From assembly GCA_021286965.1 (NCBI GenBank), contig JAJTBK010000019.1, forward strand, positions 1 to 13,886: a DNA stretch of 13,886 nucleotides, read 5' to 3'. The first letter of the stretch is position 1, and each line of letters opens with the position of its first letter. This DNA comes from Comamonadaceae bacterium. GTDB taxonomy: Bacteria > Pseudomonadota > Gammaproteobacteria > Burkholderiales > Burkholderiaceae_C. Shown in pieces: positions 1-8,249 of this stretch. The notes below the pieces were generated by a model. It did not search any database and was not told where the DNA came from. It was given only the letters and a program-made list of their open reading frames with translations. A program made the position numbers and the translations under genes.

Positions 1-73
1 CGCTGGGGAAGGTGCGCATCTCGGGGTCGCGCCCGAGGTTGCCAACGATGATGACCTTGTTCACGGATGCCAT
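1..73 (-). CDS. ssb: Single-stranded DNA-binding protein SSB, N-terminal part (runs off the left edge)
   Basis: Only the first 24 codons are in the window. They read MASVNKVIIVGNLGRDPE and on to RTFPS. The stretch NKVIIVGNLGRDPE is the first beta strand of the OB fold in bacterial SSB proteins and is very conserved. SSB coats single-stranded DNA as a tetramer during replication, recombination and repair. The ATG at 73 is preceded by a clear Shine-Dalgarno sequence (TAAGGAA, about 5 bases upstream), so the start is secure. A 7-bp inverted repeat lies in its leader at 92-120. The upstream neighbour on the same strand is the MFS gene, 149 bases away. In Escherichia coli ssb is divergent from uvrA; here both are nearby but an MFS gene lies between them. 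The rest of the protein, including the acidic C-terminal tip, cannot be seen. Confidence 0.93.
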   Translation of the reverse strand, partial: MASVNKVIIVGNLGRDPEMRTFPS

Positions 74-91
74 AAAAATTCCTTAGGGGTA

Positions 92-120
92 GCCCGGACG
101 GCAGGGGAGAGTTTCCGGGC
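92..120. repeat. Inverted repeat in the ssb leader
   Basis: GCCCGGA at 92-98 and TCCGGGC at 114-120 are exact reverse complements separated by 15 bases. The structure lies 18 bases before the ssb start codon, just outside the ribosome-binding site. It could form a hairpin in the ssb leader RNA or be a protein-binding site. There is no T-run after it on the minus strand, so it is not a standard terminator. In GC-rich DNA a 7-bp match of this kind can arise by chance. Confidence 0.35.
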
Positions 121-184
121 CAGATGGAGAAATGCCATGCCGCACCCTGCGCGGCAGCAGGTGCGCAGCATAGCCGCATTGCAA

Positions 185-202
185 CGCCCCGGCATCGGGG
201 CG
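185..202 (-). terminator. Possible terminator hairpin after the MFS gene
   Basis: CGCCCCG (185-191) and CGGGGCG (196-202) form a perfect 7-bp stem with a 4-base loop, about 20 bases past the stop codon of the MFS gene read on the minus strand. The tail after the stem is TTGCAATG, which is a poor T-run, so termination would be weak. It is the only hairpin between the MFS gene and ssb at the expected place. Confidence 0.35.
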
Positions 203-222
203 ATTACACAGCCGTGGTGCCG

Positions 223-1464
223 TCAATGCCCGGCGCCGCGCGCCACCGGCTGCAGCGGCCAGGTCAGCGCCAGCCAGGCCAGCGCCAGCAGCGTGGTGGC
301 GGCAAACAGGCCGCCCGCGCCACCCCAGTGCACCAGCGCACCGCCCAGGGCACCGCCGGCAAACAGGCCCAGCGACTGCAAAGTGTTGTACGCCCCCAAC
401 GCCGCGCCGCGCAGGCTTGCCGGCGCCATGCGCGAGACCAGGCTCGGCTGCGTTGCCTCCAGCATGTTGAAGCCGCAAAAAAACACGAACAGCAGGCCGC
501 CCAGCCCCCACAGCGACGGCGCCGCCCCCAGAGCGGCCCACAACCCCAGCGCCAGCTGCACCAGGGCCACCAGGCCAATCGACAGCAGCAGCGCCGCGCG
601 CAGGCGCCCGCGCCGCTCCATGCCAAAGAGCCCCCCCATGGCGACGATGGCCAGCAGCAGCGCCGGCAGGTACACCTGCCAGTGCAGCGCCTTGGGCAGG
701 CCCGCCTGCACCAGCAGCGCCGGCACCGCCACCCACATCGCCATCTGGATGCTGTGCAGCGCGAACACGCCCAGGTTCAGGCGCCGCAGATCGGCGTGGC
801 GCCAGACCTGCGCCAGGCTGGCGCGCGCGCCCGTGTGGGGCTGGTGCTGCTCGGGCGGCACCACCCACAGCACCAGGGCCACACCGCCGAGCGCCAGCGC
901 CATGGTGACGAAAAACAGGCCCGAGAGGCCGATGTGCGCCGTCAGGAACGGCGCCGCCACCAGGGCGACGGCAAACATCAGGCCGATGCTGATACCCACC
1001 AGCGCCATGGCCTTGGTGCGCACCAGCTCACGCGTCTGGTCGGCCAGCAGCGCCGTCACCGCTGCCGACACGGCGCCCGCACCCTGCAGCGCCCGGCCCA
1101 CGAGCAGGCCCATGACCGAGTCCGCCAGCGCCGCCACCAGGCTGCCAGCGGCAAACACCAACATGCCGAGCACGATCACGCGCTTGCGCCCCCAGCGGTC
1201 CGAGGCCAGGCCCAGCGGCAGCTGCAGCAGCGCCTGCGTCAGGCCATACATGCCCATGGCCAGCCCGACCAGGGCCGCGTCGTCCCCCCCGGGGTATTTG
1301 CCGGCCTCCAGCATGAACACCGGCAGCACCAGGAACAGGCCCAACATGCGCATGGCAAAAATCGCCGCCAGGCCGAGGCTGGAGCGGCGCTCGGCGGGCG
1401 TCATGCGGGCGGCAGGGGCGGTGGGTGTGGCGGGCGGGGCAGCAGGAAAAGCGGTATCGGACAC
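223..1464 (-). CDS. Major facilitator superfamily (MFS) transporter, DHA1 / YajR-like
   Basis: This predicted inner-membrane transporter has about 12 hydrophobic segments and 413 residues from the chosen start, the usual MFS length. The loop between segments 2 and 3 holds a good MFS motif A, GLASDRWGRKRVIVLG (about residues 85-100). It is followed by GRALQGAGAV (123-132) and then ADQTRELVRTKAMALVGISIG, a pattern I associate with the YajR-like branch of drug/H+ antiporters. It lacks the extra C-terminal domain of E. coli YajR. The substrate is not known. The open frame extends upstream to 1623, but that part overlaps uvrA and reads as low-complexity sequence. I prefer the GTG at 1464 (VSDTAFPAAPP), which has CCAGG about 8-12 bases upstream. 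The ATG at 1404 (MTPAERRSSLG) is the alternative and has no visible ribosome-binding site. It is divergent from uvrA and upstream of ssb on the same strand. Confidence 0.85.
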   Translation of the reverse strand: MSDTAFPAAPPATPTAPAARMTPAERRSSLGLAAIFAMRMLGLFLVLPVFMLEAGKYPGGDDAALVGLAMGMYGLTQALLQLPLGLASDRWGRKRVIVLGMLVFAAGSLVAALADSVMGLLVGRALQGAGAVSAAVTALLADQTRELVRTKAMALVGISIGLMFAVALVAAPFLTAHIGLSGLFFVTMALALGGVALVLWVVPPEQHQPHTGARASLAQVWRHADLRRLNLGVFALHSIQMAMWVAVPALLVQAGLPKALHWQVYLPALLLAIVAMGGLFGMERRGRLRAALLLSIGLVALVQLALGLWAALGAAPSLWGLGGLLFVFFCGFNMLEATQPSLVSRMAPASLRGAALGAYNTLQSLGLFAGGALGGALVHWGGAGGLFAATTLLALAWLALTWPLQPVARGAGH

Positions 1465-1572
1465 GGCAGCGAACCTGGGGAAGTCGGGCAAAGGCGGTAT
1501 TTTGGCCCAGGGTGGGTTTTCCCGGGCGCAGCGGGGCTGACGCGCGCCCCGGCAGCGCCGTGCCCATGTCCC

Positions 1573-1578
1573 TATGAT
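1573..1578 (+). promoter_or_regulatory. Possible -10 box of the uvrA promoter
   Basis: TATGAT lies 29 bases before the uvrA ATG and matches five of six positions of TATAAT. No convincing -35 box is present 16-18 bases upstream. It is the only -10-like match I noticed close to uvrA in the 143-base gap between the two divergent genes. I saw no CTGT-N8-ACAG LexA box in this gap. Confidence 0.35.
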
Positions 1579-1607
1579 GCTCGGTTTCACCCTCCACGCC
1601 GCCCACC

Positions 1608-4559
1608 ATGGCCGAGACTGCATCTGCTGCCGCCGAAGACGAAAACGCGGGCCGCCCCCTGTCCGAGGTGCTGCGCACGCCGCACATCAGCATCCGGGGC
1701 GCGCGCACGCACAACCTGCACAACATCGACCTGGACATTCCGCGCCAGCAGCTGGTCGTCATCACCGGGCTGTCGGGCTCGGGCAAATCGAGCCTGGCGT
1801 TCGACACGCTGTACGCCGAGGGCCAGCGCCGCTATGTGGAGAGCCTCTCGAGCTACGCGCGCCAGTTCCTCGGGCGGCTCGATAAACCCGATGTGGACTT
1901 GATCGAGGGCCTGTCGCCCGCCATCGCCATCGAGCAAAAGGCCACCAGCCACAACCCGCGCTCCACCGTGGGCACGGTGACCGAGATCCACGACTACCTG
2001 CGCCTGCTCTTTGCCCGCGCCGGCACGCCGCACTGCCCCGAGCATGGCGTGGCCCTGGCAGCGCAGACCGTGAGCCAGATGGTGGACGCGCTGCTGGCGC
2101 TGCCCGAGGACACGCGCCTGATGCTGCTGGCGCCGCTGGCACGGCAGAAGAAAGGCGAATTCACCGAGCTGCTGGCACAGCTGCAGGCGCAGGGCTATGT
2201 GCGCTTTCGCATCGACGGCCAGATGTATGCCCACGACGCGCTGCCGGCACTCAAAAAAACCGAGAAGCACGACATCGACGTCGTCATCGACCGCGTCAAG
2301 GTGCGCGCCGACATCGCCCAGCGCCTGGCCGAGAGCGTGGAGGCGGTGCTGCGCGTGGGCGCCGCCGAGGGGGCGGGCCGCGTGCTGGCGCTGGAGATGG
2401 ACAGCGGCCGCGAGCACCTGTTCTCCAGCCGCTTCGCCTGCCCGCAGTGCAACTACAGCCTGCCGGAGCTCGAACCGCGCCTGTTCTCCTTCAACTCGCC
2501 CAGCGGCGCCTGCCCGGCCTGCGACGGCCTGGGCCAGCAGGAGGTGTTCGACGCCGCGCGCGTCGTCGCCTTCCCCAGCCTGAGCCTGGCGGGCGGCGCC
2601 ATCAAGGGCTGGGACCGGCGCAACGGCTTTTATTTCTCGCTGCTGCAAAGCCTGGCGGCGCACTACGGCGTTGACATCGAGACGCCGTTCGAGCAGTTGC
2701 CGGCGCTGGTGCAGCAGGTGGTGCTGTACGGCTCGGGCCAGGAGCAGATTGCCTTTACCTACCTGCTCGACAGCGGCAGCCGCAAGGGCCAGGCAGTCAC
2801 CAAGGCGCATCCGTTCGAGGGCATCCTGCCCAATATGGCGCGCCGTTACCAGGAAACCACCTCCGCCGTGGTGCGCGAAGACCTGGCGCGCTACCGCAGC
2901 CAGCAACCCTGCCCGGAATGCGCTGGCGCACGCCTGTGCCGCCCGGCGCGCCACGTGCAGGTGGGCGACGGGGCGCAGGCGCGCAGCCTGCACGCCCTCA
3001 ACCACATGACCCTGGCCGACGCCCTGGCCTGGTTCGGCCAGCTGCAGCTGCAGGGCGCCAAGGCCGAGATCGCCGCCAAGGTGGTGCACGAGATCGCTGC
3101 GCGCCTGGGCTTTTTGAACGACGTCGGCCTGTCTTACCTCAGCCTCGAACGCAGCGCCGAAACCCTCTCGGGCGGCGAGGCGCAGCGCATCCGCCTGGCC
3201 AGCCAGATCGGCTCGGGCCTGACGGGCGTGATGTACGTGCTCGACGAGCCCAGCATCGGCCTGCACCAGAGGGACAACGACCGGCTGATCGCCACCCTGA
3301 CGCGCCTGCGCGACCTGGGCAACAGCGTCATCGTCGTCGAGCACGACGAGGACATGATCCGCGCCGCCGACCACTGCATCGACATGGGCCCGGGCGCCGG
3401 CGTGCACGGCGGGCGCGTGCTGGCGCAGGGCGACTGGCGCCAGCTGTGCGCGCAGCCGGCCTCGCTCACCGGCCAGTACCTGAGCGGCGCGCGCCGCATT
3501 GCGCACCCGCCCACGCGCCTGCCCTGGCGCACGCAGGCACCGCAGGCGCTGCGCGTGGTCGGCGCCAGCGGCAACAACCTGCGCGGCGTGACGGTGGACT
3601 TTCCGCTCGGGCTGCTGACCTGCGTCACCGGCGTCTCCGGCTCGGGCAAATCCACCCTCGTCAACGACACCCTGCACAAGGCGGCGGCGCGCCAGATCCA
3701 CCGCGCGCACGACGAGCCCGCGCCCTGCCAGGCGCTGCAGGGGCTCGACGGCATCGACAAGGTCATCAACGTCGATCAAAGCCCCATTGGCCGCACGCCG
3801 CGCAGCAACCCGGCCACCTACACCGGCCTGTTCACCCCCATCCGCGAGCTGCTGGCGCAAACGCCGGCGGCGCAGGAGCGCGGCTACGGCCCGGGGCGCT
3901 TTAGCTTCAACGTCGCCGGCGGGCGCTGCGAGGCCTGCCAGGGCGACGGCGTGGTCAAGGTCGAGATGCACTTTCTGCCCGATGTGTACGTGCCCTGCGA
4001 CGTCTGCCACGGCCAGCGCTACAACCGCGAGACGCTGCAGGTGCAGTGGAAGGGGCTGGACATTGCCGCCATCCTGCAGCTGACGGTGGAGGATGCCCTG
4101 GCGTTCTTTCAGGACCAGCCGCCCATCGCACGCAAGCTGCAGACGCTGCGCGACGTCGGCCTGAGCTACATCCGCCTGGGCCAGAGCGCGACCACGCTCT
4201 CGGGCGGCGAGGCGCAGCGCGTCAAGCTGGCGCTGGAACTGAGCCGGCGCGACACCGGGCGCACGCTCTACATCCTCGACGAACCCACCACCGGCCTGCA
4301 CTTTGCCGACATCGACCTGCTGCTCAAGGTGCTGCTGCAGCTGCGCGACGCCGGCAACACCATCGTCGTCATCGAGCACAACCTGGACGTGATCGCCGCC
4401 GCCGACTGGCTCATCGACATGGGCCCCGAGGGCGGCGCCGGCGGTGGCACCGTGGTGGCCACGGGCACGCCCGAGGCTGTGGCAACCAACCCAGCCAGCC
4501 ACACCGGGCGCTACCTGGGGCGTGTGCTGCAGGCCCGCAATGCCCCACCACCCCGATAA
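1608..4559 (+). CDS. uvrA: UvrABC nucleotide excision repair system, damage-sensing ATPase UvrA
   Basis: UvrA is the DNA-binding ATPase that finds bulky lesions and loads UvrB in nucleotide excision repair. The protein has 983 residues (E. coli 940) and shows the whole tandem ABC layout. There are two Walker A motifs, GLSGSGKSS (54-62) and GVSGSGKST (675-683), and two ABC signatures, LSGGEAQR (520-527 and 864-871). Each signature is followed by a Walker B ([10 protein letters not shown] and [10 protein letters not shown]). Both zinc sites are complete: C278, C281, C302, C305 and C774, C777, C797, C800, the second with C-X2-C-X19-C-X2-C spacing. There is an N-terminal extension of about 25 residues before [15 protein letters not shown]. 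The ATG at 1608 has no Shine-Dalgarno sequence. A GTG at 1668 would remove the extension but has none either. It is divergent from the MFS gene and converges on the chemotaxis receptor. Confidence 0.97.
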   Translation: MAETASAAAEDENAGRPLSEVLRTPHISIRGARTHNLHNIDLDIPRQQLVVITGLSGSGKSSLAFDTLYAEGQRRYVESLSSYARQFLGRLDKPDVDLIEGLSPAIAIEQKATSHNPRSTVGTVTEIHDYLRLLFARAGTPHCPEHGVALAAQTVSQMVDALLALPEDTRLMLLAPLARQKKGEFTELLAQLQAQGYVRFRIDGQMYAHDALPALKKTEKHDIDVVIDRVKVRADIAQRLAESVEAVLRVGAAEGAGRVLALEMDSGREHLFSSRFACPQCNYSLPELEPRLFSFNSPSGACPACDGLGQQEVFDAARVVAFPSLSLAGGAIKGWDRRNGFYFSLLQSLAAHYGVDIETPFEQLPALVQQVVLYGSGQEQIAFTYLLDSGSRKGQAVTKAHPFEGILPNMARRYQETTSAVVREDLARYRSQQPCPECAGARLCRPARHVQVGDGAQARSLHALNHMTLADALAWFGQLQLQGAKAEIAAKVVHEIAARLGFLNDVGLSYLSLERSAETLSGGEAQRIRLASQIGSGLTGVMYVLDEPSIGLHQRDNDRLIATLTRLRDLGNSVIVVEHDEDMIRAADHCIDMGPGAGVHGGRVLAQGDWRQLCAQPASLTGQYLSGARRIAHPPTRLPWRTQAPQALRVVGASGNNLRGVTVDFPLGLLTCVTGVSGSGKSTLVNDTLHKAAARQIHRAHDEPAPCQALQGLDGIDKVINVDQSPIGRTPRSNPATYTGLFTPIRELLAQTPAAQERGYGPGRFSFNVAGGRCEACQGDGVVKVEMHFLPDVYVPCDVCHGQRYNRETLQVQWKGLDIAAILQLTVEDALAFFQDQPPIARKLQTLRDVGLSYIRLGQSATTLSGGEAQRVKLALELSRRDTGRTLYILDEPTTGLHFADIDLLLKVLLQLRDAGNTIVVIEHNLDVIAAADWLIDMGPEGGAGGGTVVATGTPEAVATNPASHTGRYLGRVLQARNAPPPR

Positions 4560-4560
4560 A

Positions 4561-4606
4561 AAAGGCCGCTAGCGCTTACCAGTCAAGCGCGAGCAGCTCT
4601 CTTTTT
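4561..4606. terminator. Bidirectional terminator between uvrA and the chemoreceptor; copy A of a dispersed palindrome
   Basis: GCTAGCGCTT (4568-4577) pairs with AAGCGCGAGC (4585-4594) with one mismatch and a 7-base loop. On the plus strand it is followed by CTCTCTTTTT (to 4606), as a uvrA terminator should be. On the minus strand the other flank reads GGCCTTTTTT, so the same hairpin also serves the chemoreceptor gene, whose stop codon lies at 4612-4614. The core matches the hairpin after pyrF at 6715-6753 (GCTAGCGCT, a loop containing CTG or CAG, CAAGCGC, AGCAGCT), so both look like copies of one dispersed palindromic repeat. Confidence 0.8.
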
Positions 4607-4611
4607 AATAG

Positions 4612-6582
4612 CTAGCGCAGGCGCTGCTGGGCGCTGGTGCGCGGCGCGCCGGCGCCGGCATCGAGGCGGAACACGGCCACGCCCTGCACCAGCTCCTGCG
4701 CCTGGCTGCTCAGGCTGCTGGCGGCGGCGGCCATTTCCTCGACCAGGGCGGCGTTTTGCTGCGTCGTCTGGTCCATCTGCGTCACCGCCTCGCCCACCTG
4801 GGCCACGCCCTGGCTCTGCTCGCGGCTGGCGGCGCTGATCTCGCCCATGATGTCGGTCACGCGGCGCACGGCGGCCACGACCTCGGCCATGGTGGCGCCG
4901 GCGCGATCGACCTGGGCGTTGCCCTGCTCGACGCTGCGCACGCTCTCGGTAATCAGCGCCTTGATCTCGCGCGCCCCCTGCGCGCTGCGCTGCGCCAGCT
5001 GGCGCACCTCGCCAGCCACCACGGCAAAGCCGCGCCCGGATTCACCGGCGCGCGCGGCTTCCACGGCGGCGTTGAGCGCCAGGATGTTGGTCTGGAAGGC
5101 AATGGCGTCGATGACGCCGATGATGTCGGCGATCTTGCCCGACGAGGCATGGATGCCGGCCATGGTGTCCACCACCTGCGCCACCTGTGAGCCCGCCTGC
5201 TGCGCCACCGTGCTGGCGTTGCCCGCCACCTGGCTGGCCTGGGCGGCGCTGTCGGCGTTCTGGCGCACGGTGGCCGTCATCTGCTCCATGGCGGCGGCCG
5301 TTTCTTCGAGTGCGCTCGCCTGGCTCTCGGTGCGCGCCGACAGGTCCTGGTTGCCCTGCGCGATCTGCACGCTGGCGGTGGCCACGCCGTCGGCGTTGCT
5401 GCGTACGCGCGAGACCACCTGCGTCAGGTGCGCGCGCATATCGAGCAACGCCGCCAGCAGGCGCCCGACCTCATCGCTGCCGTGCGCCAGGCGCGCGCCC
5501 GACAGGTCGCCCTCGGCCACCGCGTGCGCCAGCGCCACGGCCTGGTTCAGCGGCCCGGTGATCGAGCGCACAAACAACACCATCAGGCCACCGGCGAGCA
5601 GCAGCGCCAGCAGCAGCGCCAGCGCCTGCAGCACCAAGGTGCGCTGCAGCCCGGAGACGCGCTGCTGCAGCGCCTCATCCAGGCTGCGGTAGGCCTGGGC
5701 ATTGAGGGCGTACAGCGCGTCGATGGTGCGGGTGTAGGTGTCGAAATACGCCTGCGGCGCCAGCTCCAGGGCGCTGGCGTTGATGAGTTCCTTGTCGGCC
5801 AGTTCCAGCGCCGCCAGCACCTGGGCTGCGGCCGCCTGCACCGGCTGGCCGAGGACGGCGGCAAATTGCGCCTGTCCCTGCAGGGCGTGCTCGAAATTGC
5901 GCTGCGTCTGGCCCTGCAGCTCCTGCACGCGCTGCACCTGTGCCAGCAGCAGGCCCTTGTTCAGCGGCGGCAGCTCGCGCCGCGCCAGAAAGCCCGAGCC
6001 CTGGGCCCGCAGCTGGCCGAGTTTTTCGCCCAGCAGGGGAATGTTGACCATGGCCGCCTGGATCAGGGCAAAGGTGTGCTCCTCGGCTTCGAGCTGCAGG
6101 CCGAAGTGGTCCATCAGCGCCTCGTTGATGCGCAGCAAACTGGCTATCAGCGCCGTGTGCTGCGCCGTGCTTTGCGCCTGCGTCAGGGCGCGGCTGGCAA
6201 CGCCGGCTTCGAGCTGCTGCCAGCCCTCGCGGGCGGTTTGCCATTGGCTGTGCAGCGCGCCCGGCAGGCCGGCAGCCTGCAGGCGGGCGCTGGCAGCATC
6301 GAAGGCCTGGTTGAGCGCATCGCGCGCCGCCGGACGGCGCCCGGCCAGGGCCTCGTCGCCGCCCAACATGCCGGCCGACAGGCCCCGGTGCACCTGCATC
6401 CTCTGCACCACCTGGCCCAGCGCCTGCAGCGGCGCCGCGCCGCTGGCCTCGCGCTGCGCCTGGGCGATGCTGGCGCGCGCCTCGCGCAGGTAGAGGGCGG
6501 TGGGCAGCGCGCTCATCAGCACCCCAATCAGGGCCAGGATGGCAAATTTCTGGAGCAGGCTCAGGCGGGACAGCAAAGGCAT
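4612..6582 (-). CDS. Methyl-accepting chemotaxis protein (membrane chemoreceptor)
   Basis: This 656-residue transmembrane chemoreceptor controls the CheA kinase through CheW. It has a first membrane helix (about 12-33), a long periplasmic, mostly helical sensor region (about 34-315), a second membrane helix (about 316-338) and a HAMP domain starting near ITGPL (341-345). The cytoplasmic coiled-coil domain carries the very conserved tip [20 protein letters not shown] with [16 protein letters not shown] after it (about 488-525; F496, E514). Likely methylation helices flank it ([16 protein letters not shown] and [15 protein letters not shown]). The sensor begins with [18 protein letters not shown] (about 58-75), which recalls the RGLS motif of NIT-type helical sensor domains, but the assignment is uncertain and the ligand unknown. 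The C-terminus (SAQQRLR) lacks the NWETF-type pentapeptide that tethers CheR/CheB in some receptors. The ATG at 6582 has no Shine-Dalgarno sequence. No che or flagellar operon adjoins it. Confidence 0.93.
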   Translation of the reverse strand: MPLLSRLSLLQKFAILALIGVLMSALPTALYLREARASIAQAQREASGAAPLQALGQVVQRMQVHRGLSAGMLGGDEALAGRRPAARDALNQAFDAASARLQAAGLPGALHSQWQTAREGWQQLEAGVASRALTQAQSTAQHTALIASLLRINEALMDHFGLQLEAEEHTFALIQAAMVNIPLLGEKLGQLRAQGSGFLARRELPPLNKGLLLAQVQRVQELQGQTQRNFEHALQGQAQFAAVLGQPVQAAAAQVLAALELADKELINASALELAPQAYFDTYTRTIDALYALNAQAYRSLDEALQQRVSGLQRTLVLQALALLLALLLAGGLMVLFVRSITGPLNQAVALAHAVAEGDLSGARLAHGSDEVGRLLAALLDMRAHLTQVVSRVRSNADGVATASVQIAQGNQDLSARTESQASALEETAAAMEQMTATVRQNADSAAQASQVAGNASTVAQQAGSQVAQVVDTMAGIHASSGKIADIIGVIDAIAFQTNILALNAAVEAARAGESGRGFAVVAGEVRQLAQRSAQGAREIKALITESVRSVEQGNAQVDRAGATMAEVVAAVRRVTDIMGEISAASREQSQGVAQVGEAVTQMDQTTQQNAALVEEMAAAASSLSSQAQELVQGVAVFRLDAGAGAPRTSAQQRLR

Positions 6583-6710
6583 GGTGGTGGGTGCGGCGAG
6601 CGCATCGGTGCGGGTTTCGGGGCAGCGGCGACTGTGGGTTCACACTCTGATCATGGTTTTAGCCCATGTCAACGTCTGCGGGCCGCCTGTCTATACCGTT
6701 GTTTAAGAAC

Positions 6711-6753
6711 AAAAATAGCTGCTAGCGCTGACTGAACAAGCGCTAGCAGCTAT
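6711..6753 (-). terminator. Strong terminator of pyrF; copy B of the dispersed palindrome
   Basis: ATAGCTGCTAGCGCT (6715-6729) and AGCGCTAGCAGCTAT (6739-6753) are perfect 15-bp reverse complements around a 9-base loop. On the minus strand the hairpin starts 20 bases after the pyrF stop and is followed at once by TTTTTGTT, an excellent intrinsic terminator. The plus-strand flank (CAAAACAGG) has no T-run, so it works in one direction. It separates pyrF from the chemoreceptor gene on the same strand. Its core is shared with the hairpin at 4561-4606. Confidence 0.88.
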
Positions 6754-6772
6754 CAAAACAGGAGTAACGAGC

Positions 6773-7597
6773 TCAGGCTTTGGCGGCGTTGAGCTGCGCC
6801 CGGGTGCGCTCGGCGACGGTGCGCGCGGCCTGGGCAAAGTCGGCGCCGCTGCTGGCGTAGAGCACGGCACGCGAGGAGTTGACGATGATCGGCCCGCCCG
6901 CGCGCAGCCCGGCGCGCACCGTGGCCACGGCGTCGCCGCCCTGCGCGCCGACGCCGGGGATGAGCAGCGGCAGCGTCGGCGCCAGAGCACGCACGCGCTC
7001 GATTTCCTCAGGGTAGGTGGCGCCCACCACCAGGCCGAGCTGGCCGTTCTTGTTCCACGGCCCCTGCGCCAGCTGCGCCAGGTGCTCGTACACCAGCGGC
7101 TGGCCGGGCACGCTCGCCAGGCGCTGCGCCTGCAGGTCGTCGCCACCGGGGTTGGAGGTGCGGCACAGCAGGAAAGCGCCCTTGCCCGGGTACTGCAAAT
7201 AGGGCAGCACCGAGTCAAAGCCCATGAAGGGCGAGAGTGTGACGGCATCGGCGCCGTAGCGCTCAAAAGCCTCGCGCGCGTACTGCTCGGCGGTCGAGCC
7301 GATGTCGCCGCGCTTGGCATCCAAAATGATGGGCACGTGCGGCGCGCTGGCACGCATGTGCTGCATCAGGCGTTCGAGCTGATCCTCGGCGCGGTGCGCG
7401 GCAAAGTAGGCAATCTGCGGCTTGAAGGCGCACACCAGGTCGGCGGTGGCATCGACGATGGCGGCGCAGAAGTCGTAAATCTTGTGCGCCTGGCCCTGGA
7501 AGGCGGCAGGAAAGCGGCTGGGCTCGGGATCGAGCCCCACGCACAGCATGGAATCGTTGCGCGCCGTGGCGTCGCGCAGCATGTCGAGAAAGGTCAT
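6773..7597 (-). CDS. pyrF: Orotidine 5'-phosphate decarboxylase
   Basis: PyrF converts orotidine 5'-phosphate to UMP, the last step of de novo UMP synthesis, in the cytoplasm. The 274-residue length and sequence ([14 protein letters not shown] near the start, [11 protein letters not shown] at 58-68) fit the longer subfamily 2 of bacterial PyrF. The catalytic signature [13 protein letters not shown] is complete, with D93, K95 and D98. The phosphate-binding end is visible as [10 protein letters not shown] and later [14 protein letters not shown]. The start at 7597 gives the expected N-terminus [10 protein letters not shown]. No Shine-Dalgarno sequence precedes it. Instead TAAAAT sits six bases before the ATG, suggesting a leaderless or nearly leaderless mRNA. 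The gene appears to be transcribed alone, between a terminator at 7648-7673 upstream and its own at 6711-6753. Confidence 0.96.
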   Translation of the reverse strand: MTFLDMLRDATARNDSMLCVGLDPEPSRFPAAFQGQAHKIYDFCAAIVDATADLVCAFKPQIAYFAAHRAEDQLERLMQHMRASAPHVPIILDAKRGDIGSTAEQYAREAFERYGADAVTLSPFMGFDSVLPYLQYPGKGAFLLCRTSNPGGDDLQAQRLASVPGQPLVYEHLAQLAQGPWNKNGQLGLVVGATYPEEIERVRALAPTLPLLIPGVGAQGGDAVATVRAGLRAGGPIIVNSSRAVLYASSGADFAQAARTVAERTRAQLNAAKA

Positions 7598-7603
7598 GGG
7601 GGG

Positions 7604-7609
7604 ATTTTA
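7604..7609 (-). promoter_or_regulatory. Likely -10 box of pyrF, placed for leaderless transcription
   Basis: On the minus strand TAAAAT is followed by six C residues and then the pyrF ATG. A start site about seven bases below the -10 box would fall on or next to the A of the ATG. The absence of a Shine-Dalgarno sequence agrees with this. No good -35 box is visible 16-18 bases upstream (the region reads about TCGCCC). The upstream lipoprotein terminator lies only about 40 bases away, so a promoter must be in this short gap. Confidence 0.45.
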
Positions 7610-7647
7610 GGGCGAGCGGCTCGCACGGGCGACTGCCTTGCGAACGC

Positions 7648-7673
7648 AAAAAAGGCTGCCGAGGCAGCCTTTT
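7648..7673 (-). terminator. Terminator after the lipoprotein operon
   Basis: AAAAGGCTGCC and GGCAGCCTTTT are perfect 11-base reverse complements with almost no spacer. A realistic hairpin is GGCTGC (7654-7659) paired with GCAGCC (7664-7669) with a CGAG loop. On the minus strand the stem is followed by six T residues (7653 to 7648), about 20 bases after the stop of the FlgO-like gene. The plus strand also has a short T-run, but no plus-strand gene needs it. Confidence 0.85.
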
Positions 7674-7688
7674 CAGAACAGGGGCCAA

Positions 7689-8249
7689 TCAGCGCGGCGC
7701 CGCCAATAAGCGCTGGACGTCACGGTCATTGGGCAAGGCGTAGTCGTACCCACGCACAATGCGGCTGTCTTCCGTGCGCACCAATTTCAAGCTGACGTAG
7801 GTGTAATTGGCCGCCGGCGAATAGGTACCCACCAGCACCAACGAGGCATTTTGGTTGCGCGCGATGTCCTTCACCTCGCGCGATAGCAGCAGCTCGCCAG
7901 CCCCCTCCTGCACGAACACGTCACCACGCAGCTTGACTTCCTTGACGTTAAAGCCCAGCGCGGCCATTTGCGAAGCGTATTGCTCGGCCAGGGTACGGCC
8001 CAGAGGGGCCGAGCGCGACAAATCATTGACGTTCACGATGGTGGCCACCAGCACCGGGCCGCCATTGAGGGCTTGCATATCGAAACCGGCCGTCAATTGC
8101 CTAACAGTATCGCGGCTGCTTTGCAGCATCGGCGCCATGGCCGCCTCCTGGTAGGTCGGCTCCGTCCGTTGTGCCGACACTGGCGCAGTATTGCAACCGG
8201 CCAACAAGGCGGTAGCGGCCAAAGTGAGCGAGAAAGCGGCGAATTTCAT
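7689..8249 (-). CDS. FlgO-like outer-membrane lipoprotein
   Basis: This is a predicted exported lipoprotein of 186 residues. A short signal peptide ends in the lipobox LLAGC with the lipidated cysteine at C19. The next residue is N, not D, which favours sorting to the outer membrane. The mature part (about 45-180) contains PVLVATIVNVNDLSRSAPLGRTLAEQYASQMAALGF in pieces typical of the FlgO domain (VA..VN...L..S..LGR...EQ). FlgO was described in Vibrio as an outer-membrane protein needed for flagellar stability and motility, but many family members lie outside flagellar loci, so the role here is open. The ATG has a good ribosome-binding site (AAGGTGG, 7 bases upstream). It overlaps the TGA of the preceding lipoprotein gene in an ATGA, so the two should be co-translated. 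AT-richer codons than its neighbours are visible. Confidence 0.8.
   Translation of the reverse strand: MKFAAFSLTLAATALLAGCNTAPVSAQRTEPTYQEAAMAPMLQSSRDTVRQLTAGFDMQALNGGPVLVATIVNVNDLSRSAPLGRTLAEQYASQMAALGFNVKEVKLRGDVFVQEGAGELLLSREVKDIARNQNASLVLVGTYSPAANYTYVSLKLVRTEDSRIVRGYDYALPNDRDVQRLLAAPR

Noticed and set aside
124..1902. Long plus-strand open frames over the MFS gene (592 and 467 codons)
   Set aside because: The translations are repetitive A/R/Q/H-rich sequence without domains, and they oppose the MFS gene, which has clear membrane helices and motif A.
1587..4502. A 971-codon open frame on the minus strand across uvrA
   Set aside because: It is the antisense shadow of uvrA. GC-rich codon bias keeps the opposite strand open; the product is low-complexity (rich in A, H, Q, V, D, L) and the plus strand has all the UvrA motifs.
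6667..6672. TTGACA on the minus strand upstream of the chemoreceptor as a -35 box
   Set aside because: No -10-like sequence lies 16-18 bases downstream (CAGAGT at best), and no sigma-28 pattern was found, so I do not call a promoter.
6685..6700. CTGTCTATACCGTTGT as a LexA box
   Set aside because: The right half should be ACAG; it reads TTGT, so the palindrome fails.
5428..6735. A 435-codon plus-strand open frame opposite the chemoreceptor
   Set aside because: Low-complexity shadow of the receptor's coiled-coil region.
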